Shown: positions 36,290 to 50,033 of the stretch, in pieces | Numbering within the stretch: the first letter of the stretch is position 1 | Layout: each line of letters opens with the position of its first letter | Assembly: GCA_965153455.1 (NCBI GenBank) | Contig: OZ234498.1 | Location: forward strand, 18,166,001 to 18,230,000 | DNA: 64,000 nucleotides | Direction of reading: 5' to 3' | DNA from: Sphagnum compactum | Taxonomy: Eukaryota > Bryophyta > Sphagnopsida > Sphagnales | Notes under the pieces: model-generated | Seen by the model: only the letters and a program-made list of their open reading frames with translations | Database searches by the model: none | What the model was told of the DNA's origin: nothing | Position numbers and translations under genes: made by a program

Positions 36290-39200
36290 GCACATAGTTT
36301 CCAGAAGAAGTTTCCAGAAGATAGGCAATAAACCCCATCACTAACATTAGGAGTTGTTGGACCAAGTTCATTTGTTGAAAAACTTGTTGAGAAACATGTT
36401 GAAAAGCTTGAAACTGTAGGTGAACCAAAAGTGTTAATGTCATAATTACATAAATGACAAGAAGAATCTGGACCCAAACCTGACCCTAAACCTATGAGGC
36501 AACGCCAAAGGGTGATCACACCATAACAACATTTACTCATTTGGATTCACAAAGAGGATGCCACTCTAAACTATGCAAGAACCAATAACTTACATGTCAT
36601 GTGGAGTGGAGGCATCATTGATATTTGTAATGGTTGTGATTTTATAAATGTTGTTTTTCAATCCGTGCATTTAAATAAACTAATTGCAAGGTTGGAAATG
36701 TTTGGTCCTTTTAAAGAGTTGCACCAAAAGGATAAAGAGAATTTTATTACGAATGTAATTCGGCCCATTGGGAGTTTTTTGATCATGAAGAGAGACTATG
36801 AAAATTAAATGATAGTTAATCAGAAAGAACTAATTAACTTGGTGTGTTTTTTTATCTTTTAGAAAAAAATAAAAATCAACATGGTTATTCTAGTTTTTAA
36901 GGGAAGCAAGGGTGAAGACCTTGAAGTGTGTTAAGGGACTATAAGAGAGTTTGTATTGGTATTGGGCTTAAAACAACTATAAAATGGCTTAATTTCTTTC
37001 TTGAATTTTTAGAGGGTATAACATCACATTGGTTTGAGCGACAAACAGAAACATTGAAAGAATCATGGAATGACATAACAAAGGCCCTTGTGAAAGAATT
37101 TTTTTGTGAAGAATGTTTACTAAAACTTAATACTTGAACTGAATCAACTAAAGTAGGGGGCTTTAAAGTTAGTGAGAAAGTATAAGGAGATAACAATGAC
37201 ATTGTAGAATAAACTTTAGGGGTGTTTTAGGGCACAAGGCCATGAAGGCTTTGATCCAATTTTTGCTAGAATCAATGCATTAGTGCTAGAACATTTCATC
37301 ATTAGTTTGTTGTTGGAGATACAATAATAAGTGAGATATGAATAAGTGGAAACGTTTGATGAAACATCGTTGATTGCCATAAAAACTAAGTGTGAATGTG
37401 ATCTAATCAATGATGTGCAATGTAATGGATCAGTGTTATGCAAAATGTTGGTGGATGGAGGGGCATGAGTCAATGTGATGACAATTCATGTAATGAGGTA
37501 CTTAGGGTTGAGAATTATTAGACCAGCTTTAATAACCTTAAAAATGGTTAACAAATGGGTTGTTAGGCTACAAAGAGTAATTAACAATGTTGCAATTACT
37601 ATAATAAGGGTTTTTACCATCTTGGATTTCCATGTGGTATTGGAGGAAGATGAGGCTTACCCAATGATATTAAATAAGCTTTGATTAACAAAAATCACAT
37701 GCAAGGAACTATTGGGGTGAAGGATACATGACCATTGGAATTCATCCTAACTGATAGAAAGTTCCATTTGCAAACTTTGTGAAGAATTCTAAAGGAACAA
37801 ATGAGTATGATGATGAATTAGAAACAAACCAAAGCTCCAGTTTTGAAGGGATTTACATAGATGATTTTAGTGAAGAGGAAACATGGTTGTATGTTTTGGA
37901 AATAATCCCCAAATATGGAGCTTTGTCTCAAACAGATCAAGGAGTTCAAGGGGATAATGACCAATCAACTCCACATGTGTTGATAAAAGGAGAAATCATG
38001 GAATGGGTGAGCAAGATTCAATTAAGACCAGATCTTCACTTAAGGAAATAAGGCAATATGAGGATGTATTATATAAGTATATCCATTTGTTTACATTTAG
38101 CTACAAGGACCTTAAAGAAGTCACCATGGAACAACACAAAATTGAATTGTTACTAAATGCCAAATTGGTCAGGACCAAGCAAGGGAGGTGGAATCCAAGA
38201 TACATTATAATGGTGAAGGAGGAACTTGATAAGTTATTGGAAGTAAGGTTCATTATACCTATGGAGAAAATTGAATGGGTTTTTCCTATGGTATTGACAT
38301 TAAAGAAAAAATGACAAGCTAGGGGTATCTATCAATTATAAAGCTTTAAAACAAAGTAATTAAGAATGATCGATACCCTTTACCATTTTGTGGATTTTTT
38401 TTGGAAGAGATAGTAGGGAATGAGATGTACACATTTGGAGATGGGTATAGGGGCTACCATTAAATGAAATTGCTTTAGAGGATCAATTTAAGACCACATT
38501 CACCACACCATGGAGAACATTTTGTTACACAATAATGCCTTTTGGTTTGTGCAATGTTTTAGAGACATTTCAACGTTTGATGAATACGGTTTTTGAACCA
38601 TTATTGAGCCTTTTTCTACAAGTTTTCATTGATGATTTTGAAGTTATAGTGATAGAACTTCTTAGTTTACCAAACTTGAATTAGTTTTTCAACGTTTTGA
38701 TGGTTTAGGAATGACTTTGAGCCTTGAGAAAACCATAATTGATTTTTCAAAAGGGAAGATGATTGGGCACATTGTGTCAATGGATGAGGTAGCCACAGAT
38801 CCCGAGAAGTTTGATAAAATTTCAAAGCTTCCTTTCCCCACCACAAAGAAAGCCCTTCGAGGTTTTTGGGGGATGGTGGGTTGTTATTAAAAGTTCATAC
38901 ACATGTTTGTGGCCAAAACATGTCCTTTGACACAATTCTTGTGAAAAATGGCACTTGCACCAATGGAGGATGAGAAATCAAAACATGCATTTGAATAATT
39001 CAAATTAGCTCTTCAAGCTACACCAATTTTTTAGATTGGAACAAACCATTTTTAGTATATTGTGATGCATCTAAAGAAGTGATGGGGAGCATAATGTCAT
39101 AATTGGATGAAAATGGGCATGACCATCCCATTCAGTTTGCTATCAAGCAATTAACTTCAACAGAGAATAATTATATTGTGACCTAACAAGAAGGTTTTGC

Positions 39201-40000
39201 AGTCATTTTTTCTTTTAAGAAGTTTCGCCAATTGTTGGGTGACAAGGCCAAAATTGTGATAAATCACAAGGCCTTAACCTACTTGGTCAAGAAATCCAAC
39301 CCAAGTGGTCAACTTGCTAGATGGTTCCTATTAATGGAAGATTTTGACTTTGACATTGTCCATCGCCCAAAAATGTGGCATGATAATGTTGATGGCCTTA
39401 CAAGGGCATATGAAGGATTGGGTGATGTTTCAAAAAATGATGATTTTCCAAATATAACAATAATGACCATCAATGTAAAAGAGGTGTTTGAGGAATATCA
39501 AAAAATCTTTCAGTACTTAGATGGCATGAGGTTTCTAGTTGGAGCCACAAAGGTGGTGCGAACACGGATTGCACACAAGAATCGAAATTACTCAATAATA
39601 GGGGACCAACTTTATTTCCAAGGAAGGGATGGTGTTTTGCAACGAGCATTAAAAAAGGTGAAACCTCACATTTTTTGTATGAATTCCATGATGGGTTCTA
39701 TGGACGCCACTTTGCGGGACAAATCACAACAGAAATTTTTTTGTAGGCAAGTTATTATTGACCCACCCTCTTCAAGGATGCCCATGATTATTGCAAACAT
39801 TGTGATGTATGTCAAACTTATGCACAAAGGTCTATTTAGAATGACCCTTTACACCCCATACCACCTTTCTGACCTTTTGAAAAATGGGGAGTTGATTTAA
39901 TTGAGCCATTGCCAATGATTATGAGTGGGCATTAATTCATTACGGTTGTCACAAATTATTTCACAAAGTTTGCAGAAGTACATGGCCTTGAAGGCCTTAA
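36290..40000 (+). pseudogene. Ty3-type LTR retrotransposon gag-pol remnant
   Basis: Decayed coding region in the order expected for Ty3 elements: gag (around 36930-37137, FLEGITSHWFERQ), aspartic protease (37440-37680, LVDGGA…NVMTIHVMRYLGL), reverse transcriptase (38020-38650: WRTFCYTIMPFGLCN and the catalytic-type VFIDDF), RNase H (39050-39420: VYCDASKE, HRPKMWHDNVD) and the zinc-finger part of integrase (39660-39830, CKHCDVCQTYAQR in a shifted frame). Stops and frameshifts are frequent and most of integrase is missing. It can make no protein set. Described only as a fossil; flanked by LTR-like repeats at 35516-35644 and 40060-40195. Confidence 0.85.
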
Positions 40001-40059
40001 TGAAATAATAAATAACATGATTTCTATATGAACGAGTCTTCCCAATTTGGAACACACTT

Positions 40060-40195
40060 GAAATGGTGTGGCATAATAATTACACATAGAAAATAGAAAA
40101 GTGGAAAGTTATTTGTGCAAAAAAGAATATAAATTTTCATAACTATATAATAAACATACATAGTTTCGGTTTTATACCCGCTTGTTGATCTAAAA
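40060..40195 (+). repeat. LTR-like direct repeat, 3' copy (truncated)
   Basis: Second copy of the repeat at 35516, in direct orientation ~4.5 kb downstream. It begins abruptly after the broken integrase region, so the upstream part of this LTR seems deleted. Confidence 0.65.
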
Positions 40196-42518
40196 TACAA
40201 ACTTTGTCAACATTCAACCCATGGATGGGGCTTGGTAACCTTTTAACCTAATACATCATATCATATTCTAGTACTAGTATGTAGGCTAGTTGGGCAACAA
40301 GGCACCTAATAATTTTAAATTTTTCGATTATGTTTGACAGTAAAAATAATAATATTCTACAATTTGGCATTATACTAGATAATGAAGCTTTTATGCTTGA
40401 GAACTTCATTCAGATTTTGGCATGACAGGCATATATATATTCCAGAATTTTCAACAATTCCAATTTTATTTTAAAATTAGTACATAATGAGCCTAGGTAG
40501 TAGGGTATTCATCATTTATGTTGTCCCATAATGATTTTCAATTTGAAACATATGAAATGCTTAGGTATGGTGAGTGCATGATGAATATATGTAGTCCATG
40601 GATGAAATTCACAAAGGTGGATTGCAGAAGATCCAGAGAACAGAAAAGGTTTAGGTGGGTGGGGGAAGTTAAGCCTTTCTGAGAAACTTTGGTGGCTCCT
40701 GAAAATTGCTAGAATTAGGGCTCACCCTAAAGAGTGGGGTGAAAGGCTGATAGTGAACTCCCTTCTGGCCACAGAAACCAGCACCCACCAGCACACCATG
40801 AAGGATGAATGGTAGGTGGTAAGGAAACAGTTTTCTGTTGGGTTTCAGTTCCCTAGCTAACCATAGTGGTTAGCTCACTTGCTTTTTTTCTCCACATACT
40901 TCTTAACAACTCACAAGCAGGTTGTTAGTAGGTAGGTAATAAAGAAAAGCCCTTACATATGTATAAACCATCTATTTACCTAGTAATTACCTATTTTTCT
41001 ACCTACCTACCTATGTATGAGACATATTTCCTACAGAATTGGTTACCAAGGTGAAACCAAAGATTAACTCAGTTGAGGTTCATCCACAACTGAGTAATAA
41101 TGGGCATCCAGTGGATGGTGCGCTGGTGTGCGCTGGTGAGTGTGAAATGTGTTTTGAACGAGCACCTGGTGAAATGCTTCTTCCTTGGGGTTGGGGGGCT
41201 CTCATTCATTCGTTCAGGCAATGAATTTAATGGCTCTGAATTTGTAATGAAAAAGGAGGCCATTCATGAGTACCGATTGTTTTGAAAAACTCTGTGAAAT
41301 CTGGCTACAAAGTTATCCTCAAGTAGCTTCAAGCCAGAGGTAGGGAAAAAAAGTGCTCCATTAAAAAACAAAAACCCTCTTATTAATTTATCAACACGTT
41401 CTACACTAACACATGAAAATCAATGTATTGTGTGCTCCTCTATTGACTTTTTGTTCACAGAGTTTATATCCAAAAAAATTTAATAAATAATATAAATATT
41501 AAATAAATAAATAAATAAAATATATATGCATTTGTTTCTTGACTTTCTAGCATCTGAAGGCACTAGTCCCTAGTTTACACTTACCTCAACAAAACTCCAA
41601 TATCCAAAAACTATTACCCATAGGCCAAAAGGTCGTACATATTAAGTAGAAGATGTCAACCCAACAATGGACTTGACTTGTTGTTTTAATTTTGGTCAAA
41701 TTGATGTCTTATTTTATTAAAAATATCCTGTGCAACTGAGTGGTTTATTTTTTTAATTTTTTAAATTTTTTTATGTAGCCTCAATGGTAGCAATCCAGAG
41801 TTGATAAATTTCCCAAATATGGCTGTAATCAATATATGGAAGTAAAAGAATTTAAGCATCCTTCTATATTATTGGCTATGTATTGGAACCTAATGTAGAA
41901 TCTTTTGATAATTTAAAGTAGATGAATGTGTCATCTGAAAACTCAAGAAAAACTTTTTTTCCTGGCCAAAACATTGCTGGTTCAACATTAGTTTGCAAGA
42001 CACAAAGGAGGAAACCAAGGATCCAATGATGTGCCCTTGCACTTGCCGGGCTCCTAACGTCGACTCATATCCTAACTCCTAAATTACCTGTGCATGTCAC
42101 ACACACAGGGTTAACTTTGTATCCATCTGGCCTCGTCAAATTCGACTTGTTAACTTACCTAGACTCATTGCACAAATTAAGAGACTAGCCTCAAAGCGCC
42201 TATCCCTGAACATGCCCTAAGCATTCCCAGGTTCCCAAGAAGGGGCAACACTAAGCGATGTCCGAGGACAACTCATAAGTTCTCCTCATGACATCAAGTA
42301 GGCTATCTTGAAGGAAAAGAAAGCAAGACGACATTGCCTAGTCTTGAGGGAAACCATATTCCTTAAGGGTTTTATTTAGGTGACATCTTGTATTGCCCTC
42401 CTAGGACAGCCCCAATCGTCTCGAAAGGGTTCTAATGAGACAACACCTTGTTATGAAGAATATTCCCATAAGCATGGGCTAACTTTACCCATGTCTGGTG
42501 TGATTGTATTATGTAATT
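40196..42518. other. Intergenic DNA with short tandem repeats
   Basis: No supported gene. GTAGGTAGG and CTACCTACCTACCTA tracts at about 40930 and 41001 could pair with each other. Confidence 0.4.
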
Positions 42519-42890
42519 GCATATCCAGTGGTGGTCAGTATGTGACTCTGCAAAAATATTTTTCACATCCAAGTTTAGTTATTTACAAATTTGCAAACCT
42601 GCCTGTAAAACTGAAAGTGGGACAACAAATAGGTAGGGGACTACTAATAGCAAACCACGTGGACCAATCATATGAGGGGCCAATCAGCGACACTGAGCAG
42701 CAGTTGTATCATTTTGTTATACTCTTTTCTGCAGGTGCACAGCGTTGGTGTGCCTTTTCCCAGCAAACTGTGCAATTATGCAGAGCCAAAACCATTTTCC
42801 TGAGCCAAACCAGCATTTTTTGACTTCTCTTCATCCAATTGTATTGTGCAGGATCACATGCTGAGTCCTGAGCATTGCTGGAGATGCTCT
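42519..42890. mobile_element. MITE copy B (inverted relative to copy A)
   Basis: A ~372-bp element aligned in reverse complement with 1696-2074. The right end is CTGGAGATGCTC; the left TIR has decayed to GCATATCCAG. It is shorter than copy A by a few small indels. The long open frame crossing it has no protein family likeness and is chance. Confidence 0.8.
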
Positions 42891-45800
42891 AATATGAGAG
42901 ACAAAGAATTCAATAAAAGCCAATGGTCGGAGTCATCACACAAAATACAAAAGAGAAGGCCAAAAAAAAGTCAAAAGAGGCGGTACTTGCAAGAACCAAA
43001 GAAGGGAGAGAGCTAGTCCCTCTCGTGGTAGGAAGCTATGTCGTCCACAACCTCGTTAATGTTGCATGCATGTAAATTGTGAGATCTAATAATAATAAGA
43101 GGTCTAAAACAAGCATCTCTCGGTCAAAATAATCTTCCTCTCTATAGCAAAAGCTAAAGCATGTTAAAAAACAATACTAACACATTGTCTATTGAATATA
43201 AAAAAAACAAAAATAAATAATCCCTCAATTATCAAACGATCCATATCATGCCCAAATATGTTATGCAACTTCACGACCATCGAAATAAAGTGATGCTTGT
43301 CACAAAATCCTCTACATACTTACAAATCTTAACAATGACACTAATGACATAATACATATACTCGGCCACTTTGACATATGAAAGTACAAAAACTTGCATT
43401 ATGATGAAGAGCCACAAGATTTAAAGTTTAAAAAAAACTGCCTACAGTGACTTACTTGAAGCGACTTGAAAACAACATTTTAAAACAAATTCCCACATGG
43501 GGCTGATTTTGTGAATCGTGAGTCTTTTATTGGCACATGGAGAAACTCTGAACAGCTCCAATTAACGGAGGCGAGGTTTGAATTTGTGCCAGTTGGGTTG
43601 TTCAGCTCCAGTGAAAGGAAGTGGAGCTTTTAATTGCTGCCACATGGGTAAGAGGCTGCTGCTGTTGATCCCTCACTCAGGTTCTCATTGTTGATTGGAT
43701 GGAGTTTTGGCTGGGACACGCTACCTGTTCACCTCTCTTATTCATTAGTTGAGGTGCCTCCCAAGTTCTTTTTTTTTTTTTTTTTGGGGCAAGGAGCGAA
43801 TTTGATTGGTCCATCACTCAAAAAAAAGCGAAACTATAGAGGCTCCCCAAAATAGAAGCTTCTATTTTGAAATATAGAGTTCCTCCCCCTTTGGCCCACC
43901 TATATAGGTGAAAGGAGGACATCATTTGCCATGGAATCAAAGTGAGGTGCTATGGAGAACATGCTGGGGAACACATTCAGAACTTGAAAAACATATTGGG
44001 AATCCATTGGGAACTGAAAGGGAACAGAGTGGGAACAAGGGAAAAATGAAAAAAAATCCCTGGGCCCCCCCTTCCTCCCCCCCAAAAGACTTAAAAGGAA
44101 AGAAAGCAAGGCACTTTGAGTGCATGCTTGGGCCTTCCCATGAGCTGCATGAAATTTCTCTTTCCAAAAGAGTTTGTCACCATTTTTGGCCTGTGCTAAT
44201 AGCCCTTGCAAATAACACCCTACCTATTGAGGATTCATGGTTTACTTGAACAAGTTTGATTTATTGGGATTTTGCTCGGACTGTGTAATCGAAAACCTAT
44301 TAGGGTAGAACAGCCCATGAGCAATCACTTAAGCACTCAGGGCAGGTTGGATCCAAGGAAAGGGCTCCGTTGTTTTTGCTGTCCAAACAAAATCTGAACC
44401 CCTCCTATTGGTGCACAAAAAATTGTCAAAATATACTAAAAGTGAGAAAGTTATGGCCCACCCAAAATAGAGGGGTAAAAGCTCAAAAAAACAAATCATC
44501 AAACAATACAAAGCCCATTCCCAATCACCCAAAAAATTCCTTGTATATTGCTTTGTTACAATTAGAGTTCTAAAACAATTTGTAGAACTAAAGGTGACGT
44601 TCCTATAGCACTTTAAATTATTTTAAATTAACAAGAAATGAGAAAATTAAAAACTTTGAAAGTAAGAGGGGTCCAAAGAGAAGGAAAAAGAAAAAAAAGG
44701 CATGTTGTGAGTTGGAAAGCTTTTTTTTTTCTTGCTGTTTTTTCTTTACTCCTTTTCATTTGCACTTCAAAGATGATTCGTAGAGCTTGAGGGAGTGCTC
44801 TCATAACATTTTAAATCACTCAAAATGAAGCACAGATGATGAATATCTTAAGGTAGTGATCAGTGATGGGCAGTTCTACCCTAGATAATTCTACTTAAAT
44901 AAATGTTTAGCCTAAATAAATGGGTATATAAATCTTATTACCTACCTATTTACCTTATGTAAATAAGTAATTTTAGGTAGGTAGGTAGGTACCTACCTAC
45001 CTACCCACCTAGTTCAACCTACATACCCAAATATTGATTTAAATTTATTTTGAAAAAATTCAATTAATATGCCAATGTCAATTTTCTATTTCACCATGTG
45101 TCACAATTTGAAATCATCCAAAATAAAAAATTAAACAATTTAAATTATTTCAAAATTATAGTAAAAAATTTGAAATTCATAAAAATTCAAACATGTGACA
45201 ATACATCACTTGCTTCCATTGTTGACCAAAAAGATTGCATCTTCATCACAAGTGACAATACATATGTGGCCAATCAAAGGATGAAAATGTATTTCGTCAA
45301 CTTTTTTTTCATCCAATTTTTTTGGTCATTTGTAACTACTATCACATATGATTCGTTCAATGCAACTATTAAGATTTTAATCGCAAATGTTGCCAATTGC
45401 AAATAACCATTTTCTAGTGTGTCTTTACAATATTGTTACTCTATTTTTTTGTTATATATGAAATTGGACCTTTCATTGCCTTTATTCTTAGATTTGAAGC
45501 ATTGAATAGATTGTTATAACAAAATATGCTATGTATAATTTGTGGCTACCAACATCCACATCTTTTTTATCATTAACAAAATGAATTTTTGCTATGAGAT
45601 TTCCCAAACATTAGTTTAACAAAAAATTATTTGAGATTTATTTACATTTTATTCTTTCATTACTTAGATTCTTGCTATTATCTATTTGCAAATTGAAGCT
45701 ATCTTTAGACCTTTTTCCCATTGGTTCTTTTTATATAATCATTTTCATTTGCAAAAAGTTCACATGTCCCATTTTCACTTACTCTATTTTCATTTTCAAT

Positions 45801-46744
45801 AGACATTTCCATTTTGACAAGAAAATATTATTTGAAAAAATGTGGAAAAAACTAAACAAGTGTTTATTCTACCAAATTAATTTGTTAGAAAATTTACATC
45901 CTAGAGAATCAAAATGCAAACATTTACAAAAGAAAGGATGAAAAGTTGAAAACATCACTCACTTTTGACTCCTTTCATCATTGTGTAAAAGAATGTGGAA
46001 TTCCATTTTATGAAAAATAAAATTTAAAAAAAATTCACCAAGTAGAAACAATCTCACCAAAAAAAACATTAAAATTAAAAGTATTAATTATTTGTAAGAA
46101 AAGAAAAAAAAAAAACCCCCAGGGTTAAGGTACCTCACCAAAGTCTTTTATGACTTTACATTTTACTTGACAACCAGGGCCCACACATAAATGATTTCTG
46201 AATTTTCATGGGACAGCCTTTGGATGTGTTTTGAGGGCTCTCTGCAATTTCCATCCATCTGTCACAAAGTCCCTCACAGTACAGTAGTGTAAAGAGGGCC
46301 TAAAAAAGGTCTGTTCACACTTGGTGTTCGGGGGTTTAGTGTTGAGTCCCCTAACACCAGGCTTAACCATTTAGGACTTCAACCCAGTTATCATGAAAAT
46401 TTCATGTTAAGCTAAGAAGATTAACTTAACATTAAGCTATCACCCATTTAACATTTGGTGCCACCTAGGATGCCACATAGATTTTCATTTAACACTGACT
46501 TCATTTAATATCAAGTGTGAATGCAGCACAAGATAGATTATCCCCTGGACCAAATTCCTGCCGGATATTCCCTCATAATTCTTCCTGCACAAAAGTCCCA
46601 CACTCTCTGCACAGCACCACACTCTGCAGCAGAAACACGCGAGCATCCGGAACGATCCCTGCCCGGAACTTGCGAGAGAGAGAAACAGAGCCACGCGGAG
46701 TCAGGCAACACGCGGCGATCACCGAACACCCATCTGTGAGATCT
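42891..46744. other. Intergenic DNA
   Basis: No supported gene. Contains a perfect 20-bp palindrome at 43849-43868 centred on AAGCTT, a C-run/A-run rich patch near 44060-44090, and the GGTA/TACC inverted tract at 44974-45007. The region from 46500 on has more C/G and may be the promoter of peroxidase copy 2. Confidence 0.4.
44974..45007. repeat. Inverted (TAGG)n / (ACCT)n tract
   Basis: Four TAGG units are followed at once by four ACCT units, making a ~34-bp near-perfect palindrome that could fold into a hairpin. Confidence 0.85.
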
Positions 46745-46754
46745 GCTATAAAAT
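46745..46754 (+). promoter_or_regulatory. TATA box candidate for peroxidase copy 2
   Basis: GCTATAAAATGC lies ~215 bp upstream of the ATG at 46965. The distance implies a ~180-nt leader. Sequence match only. Confidence 0.45.
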
Positions 46755-46964
46755 GCACTACTTGCATCGTGGACTGTGACAATATGTTAAGTAATTCATT
46801 AGCAATCTCCAAGTGTGTGTGCCCGACAACCTCCAAAACATTCAGAAAATAATCTCTCGTGGTACTAGAAACGCAATACAAACTTAGCCTGATCAGCTTC
46901 CAAAAGAAATTGAGATTTTTGTGAGTTTGAGATTTGACGGTGAGTCGTGATCATATATAGAACA

Positions 46965-48438
46965 ATGAAGTCTACTCGTGATGTTGTGACCATGCGTTTG
47001 CTGCTTGTTTTTGTGCTCCTTTTCATATTCTCTCAATCGGTGGAAGCTCACTTTAGAGTTGTTCCAAGATCACGGCGGAGTCTTGTGGCTGAAAATCGTG
47101 AGGCGGCTTACACACTTGACTCGGGCCATGACTATATTGCACCTCCTTTGGAATTTGATTTCTATAAGAAGACGTGTCCTCAGCTGCCACGGATTGTGCA
47201 GAAAGTTGTGGCGGCGGAATTCGCGTTCGATCCTACCAGTGCCGGACCTCAGTTGCGCCTGTTTTTCCATGACTGCTTTGTGCAAGGGTGTGATGCTTCT
47301 GTTCTGATCAACTCCACCAACGTGAACCAGGCCGAGAAGGACGCGGCTATCAACTTTAGTATTGGGAACTTTTTCGTGATTGACGAGATCAAGGAGCAAC
47401 TGGAGAAAGAGTGCCCAGGTGTCGTCTCTTGCGCGGACGTGTTGGCTCTGGTTGCTGTCTACTCCGTCAAGCAGGTACTGGATTCTTCCCATACGCTTAT
47501 AAGTACGTGAATGCCGTCATCGAATCTTGCAACATATAGCTGGAATAACTTACATTCTTCTGCAGCCTGAAGAACTCCTTCACCTCATGTTTGAACGTTG
47601 CATTTTCTGGCCGCTGTAGACATTAGTACTTACTCCGTCCGTGTACGTAACAGGCGGGAGGACCATTGTATGACATCGAGCTCGGACGCAGGGACAGCCT
47701 TACTTCATATGCCCCGAGCTCCGAAACATTTCTACCCGCTTTCAGTCTCAAGGTTTCGGGCTTGTTGGAAGACTTCAAACTTGTTGGCCTAGACCTCGTC
47801 GATTTGGTTGTTCTCTCAGGTCAGTGAGTCGTTCAATTCTCACCCATTCCATACAGCGGCAGTCTGCAACGCAGCTGAATCCTGAAACGTTTTTATAAGA
47901 TTTTTTGCATCACATGAGCTTGGATTACCCTAACTTTACGAATTTCCAAAATGCACACACAGGCGCACACACTATCGGGCAAGGTCATTGCAACAGCATC
48001 ATCAACCGCATATATCCGCACGTCGACCCTCAATACCCCAAGTATTACAGTGAGCAGCTGGTGGCCAACTGCACGGACAACGGCGCCATCAAGCTACCCA
48101 ACTACGACAACAACACGCAGTTCTTCAACGACCCGATCACACCGCTCCAATTCGACAACCAGTACTTCAAGAATCTGAAGAAGAACCTGGGTCTATTCAC
48201 GTCGGATGAGTCGCTCTTCAACGACCGACGCACGATTAAACTGGTGGAACACTATGCCAACAACCAGGATGCATTTTTCAAGCAATTTGGTCTGTCGTTG
48301 CGAAAGATGGGCAAGATCGGTGTTCTCACAGGGACACAAGGACAGATCCGCAAGCACTGTTGGGTTCGAAACTCACACAATGCTGATCCAGCTCTCAATC
48401 CCATATCCCTCAACTTCACTGACACCACCGCCAACTGA
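46965..48438 (+). CDS. Class III (secretory) peroxidase, copy 2
   Basis: Exons 46965-47474, 47654-47819, 47963-48438; GT-AG introns, phases 0 and 1; 383 residues. Signal peptide residues 1-28, likely cleaved after SVEA. Then a ~40-residue extension before the mature-type start LEFDFYKKTCPQ. Distal Arg98/His102 in QLRLFFHDC; Cys71, Cys104, Cys109; ECPGVVSCADVLAL; ELGRRDS; proximal His near residue 228 in SGAHTIGQGHC; further Cys in VANC and KHCW. All heme-pocket residues of the family are present, so it should be an active H2O2-dependent secreted oxidase. It is nearly identical to copy 1 from mid exon 1 to the stop, introns included, but the signal peptide and upstream DNA differ. Confidence 0.95.
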
Positions 48439-50033
48439 TCACATCAAATACCCATAGAAGCAGCTGCCAAAAAACAAAACAAAAAATTGGGTCCAGTCCG
48501 TGTGCACCGCCATTTCAAGCATAGGCCCAAAAAAAAATCCACTTTTGTGCATGTCTTTGTGAGACTGGATTTGTACCTAATCTCCAAAAGACATGAAAAC
48601 TTTGAAGCTTTCATATCCTACTTGGGGAAATTGTAAATTAGGGAATTAGGGAATTAGAGTTCAATTGTAGGTCATGATCATGGGAGTTCACCCATTTAGC
48701 TAGCAATTGAAAATAGGAACACAAATTCATATATGAACAAATAGGATTTTTATTTTTTGGGGGGAAGATTAATTAATTGTTTGTTGAATTCAACACTCCT
48801 TCAAAGTACAGACATAAATATGTACATATATGTAGCATTTCACTTGGATTTTTAAAAAAATTAGTGAATTAAAGTTTTATTTGTTTCCACACTGAATGTG
48901 GAGGGATAGGTGAACCCTTGATAATGAAGGCCCAATTTTTGAATTGTTCATGATTGTAAGGATGTGATTGATGGAGTTAGGGTAAATTTTTGGAGGGGGG
49001 TTACATGACAGCTTTTGTTATAACTTTCTTCATTTGCCCAAACAGGATCTTTAAATATCCCATGCCATGAAGCAAAAATTATGGATAAAGTTAGTAGATG
49101 CTACCCAATACACAATACATGTTTTTTTATTGAATATTTGGTATATTGGAATTGGGATAGTTTTGGCTACAATCAAAATGGTAAAGTCATTTCAAATAAA
49201 AAAACTGTGACTAAATTTTGGATGATTATTGTGACTAACTTGTGCTAGGTGACATGGGTGTCAGGTGTTGCTCATCATTTTAATATACATGTTACAACAA
49301 TAAAATAATTATTATATTAAATAATAAAATACTAATTTCATCAAACTGACGATATGATATTAATGTAATGTAATCTATATTTTTCATTAAATTCCATCAA
49401 TCTATCATGAGCTCATTGAAACCCATGATCTAGGCAAGGTGGCTGGACTAAAGTGGGGGAAAAAAAAAATGGACTATTGTTGGACATGTGTCTCAAATTT
49501 TCAACCTATATTTTATTTTATTTTATTTTATTGTTATAAATCATGCCATATATAGTTTAGCCATGTTAATCACAACATTAACATTAAGATGTCACTAGAA
49601 GGAGTTTAAGCATCATCTCCAGGGCCATGAAATAGGTCCTTCACCATCCAACCACAACTTCATGTTGTGACAAATAGTGCAATCACATAAATATAACTTA
49701 GATGTATATATATAATTAAAATCTCGTGCATTAAGATAAATGTAGTTTCATGATTTGAGTTGTTAGGGTTGGTTCAATCTGGGAGTGAAGCAATGGGTTT
49801 TGCCCAGGTTATCTAGTGATAGTATCAAAGCCATTGGAGCCTTGACCTCGGTAGACGTTGAGCTGTTTGGATGCACATTAGTTTGATGCACATTATACGA
49901 TTCAATTCAAGCATGATTTCCTTTCATATTTGGCTGTTCAAAAAATTGATACATACATTGCAAAACAATGTTCACATGTTGAGTTCCCCTATTTTGTAAT
50001 GGGTTCACACCTGGGCCAACGGCACAGGCCACA
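48439..50033. other. AT-rich intergenic DNA
   Basis: The first ~70 bp after the stop still align with the 3' flank of peroxidase copy 1, then similarity ends. No gene seen beyond. Confidence 0.4.

Noticed and set aside
42380-42823. 147-codon open frame
   Set aside because: Most of it lies in MITE copy B; the matching part of copy A does not keep the frame.
46485-46881. Overlapping open frames on both strands upstream of peroxidase copy 2
   Set aside because: A C/G-richer promoter/leader region keeps several frames open by composition; no family likeness on either strand.
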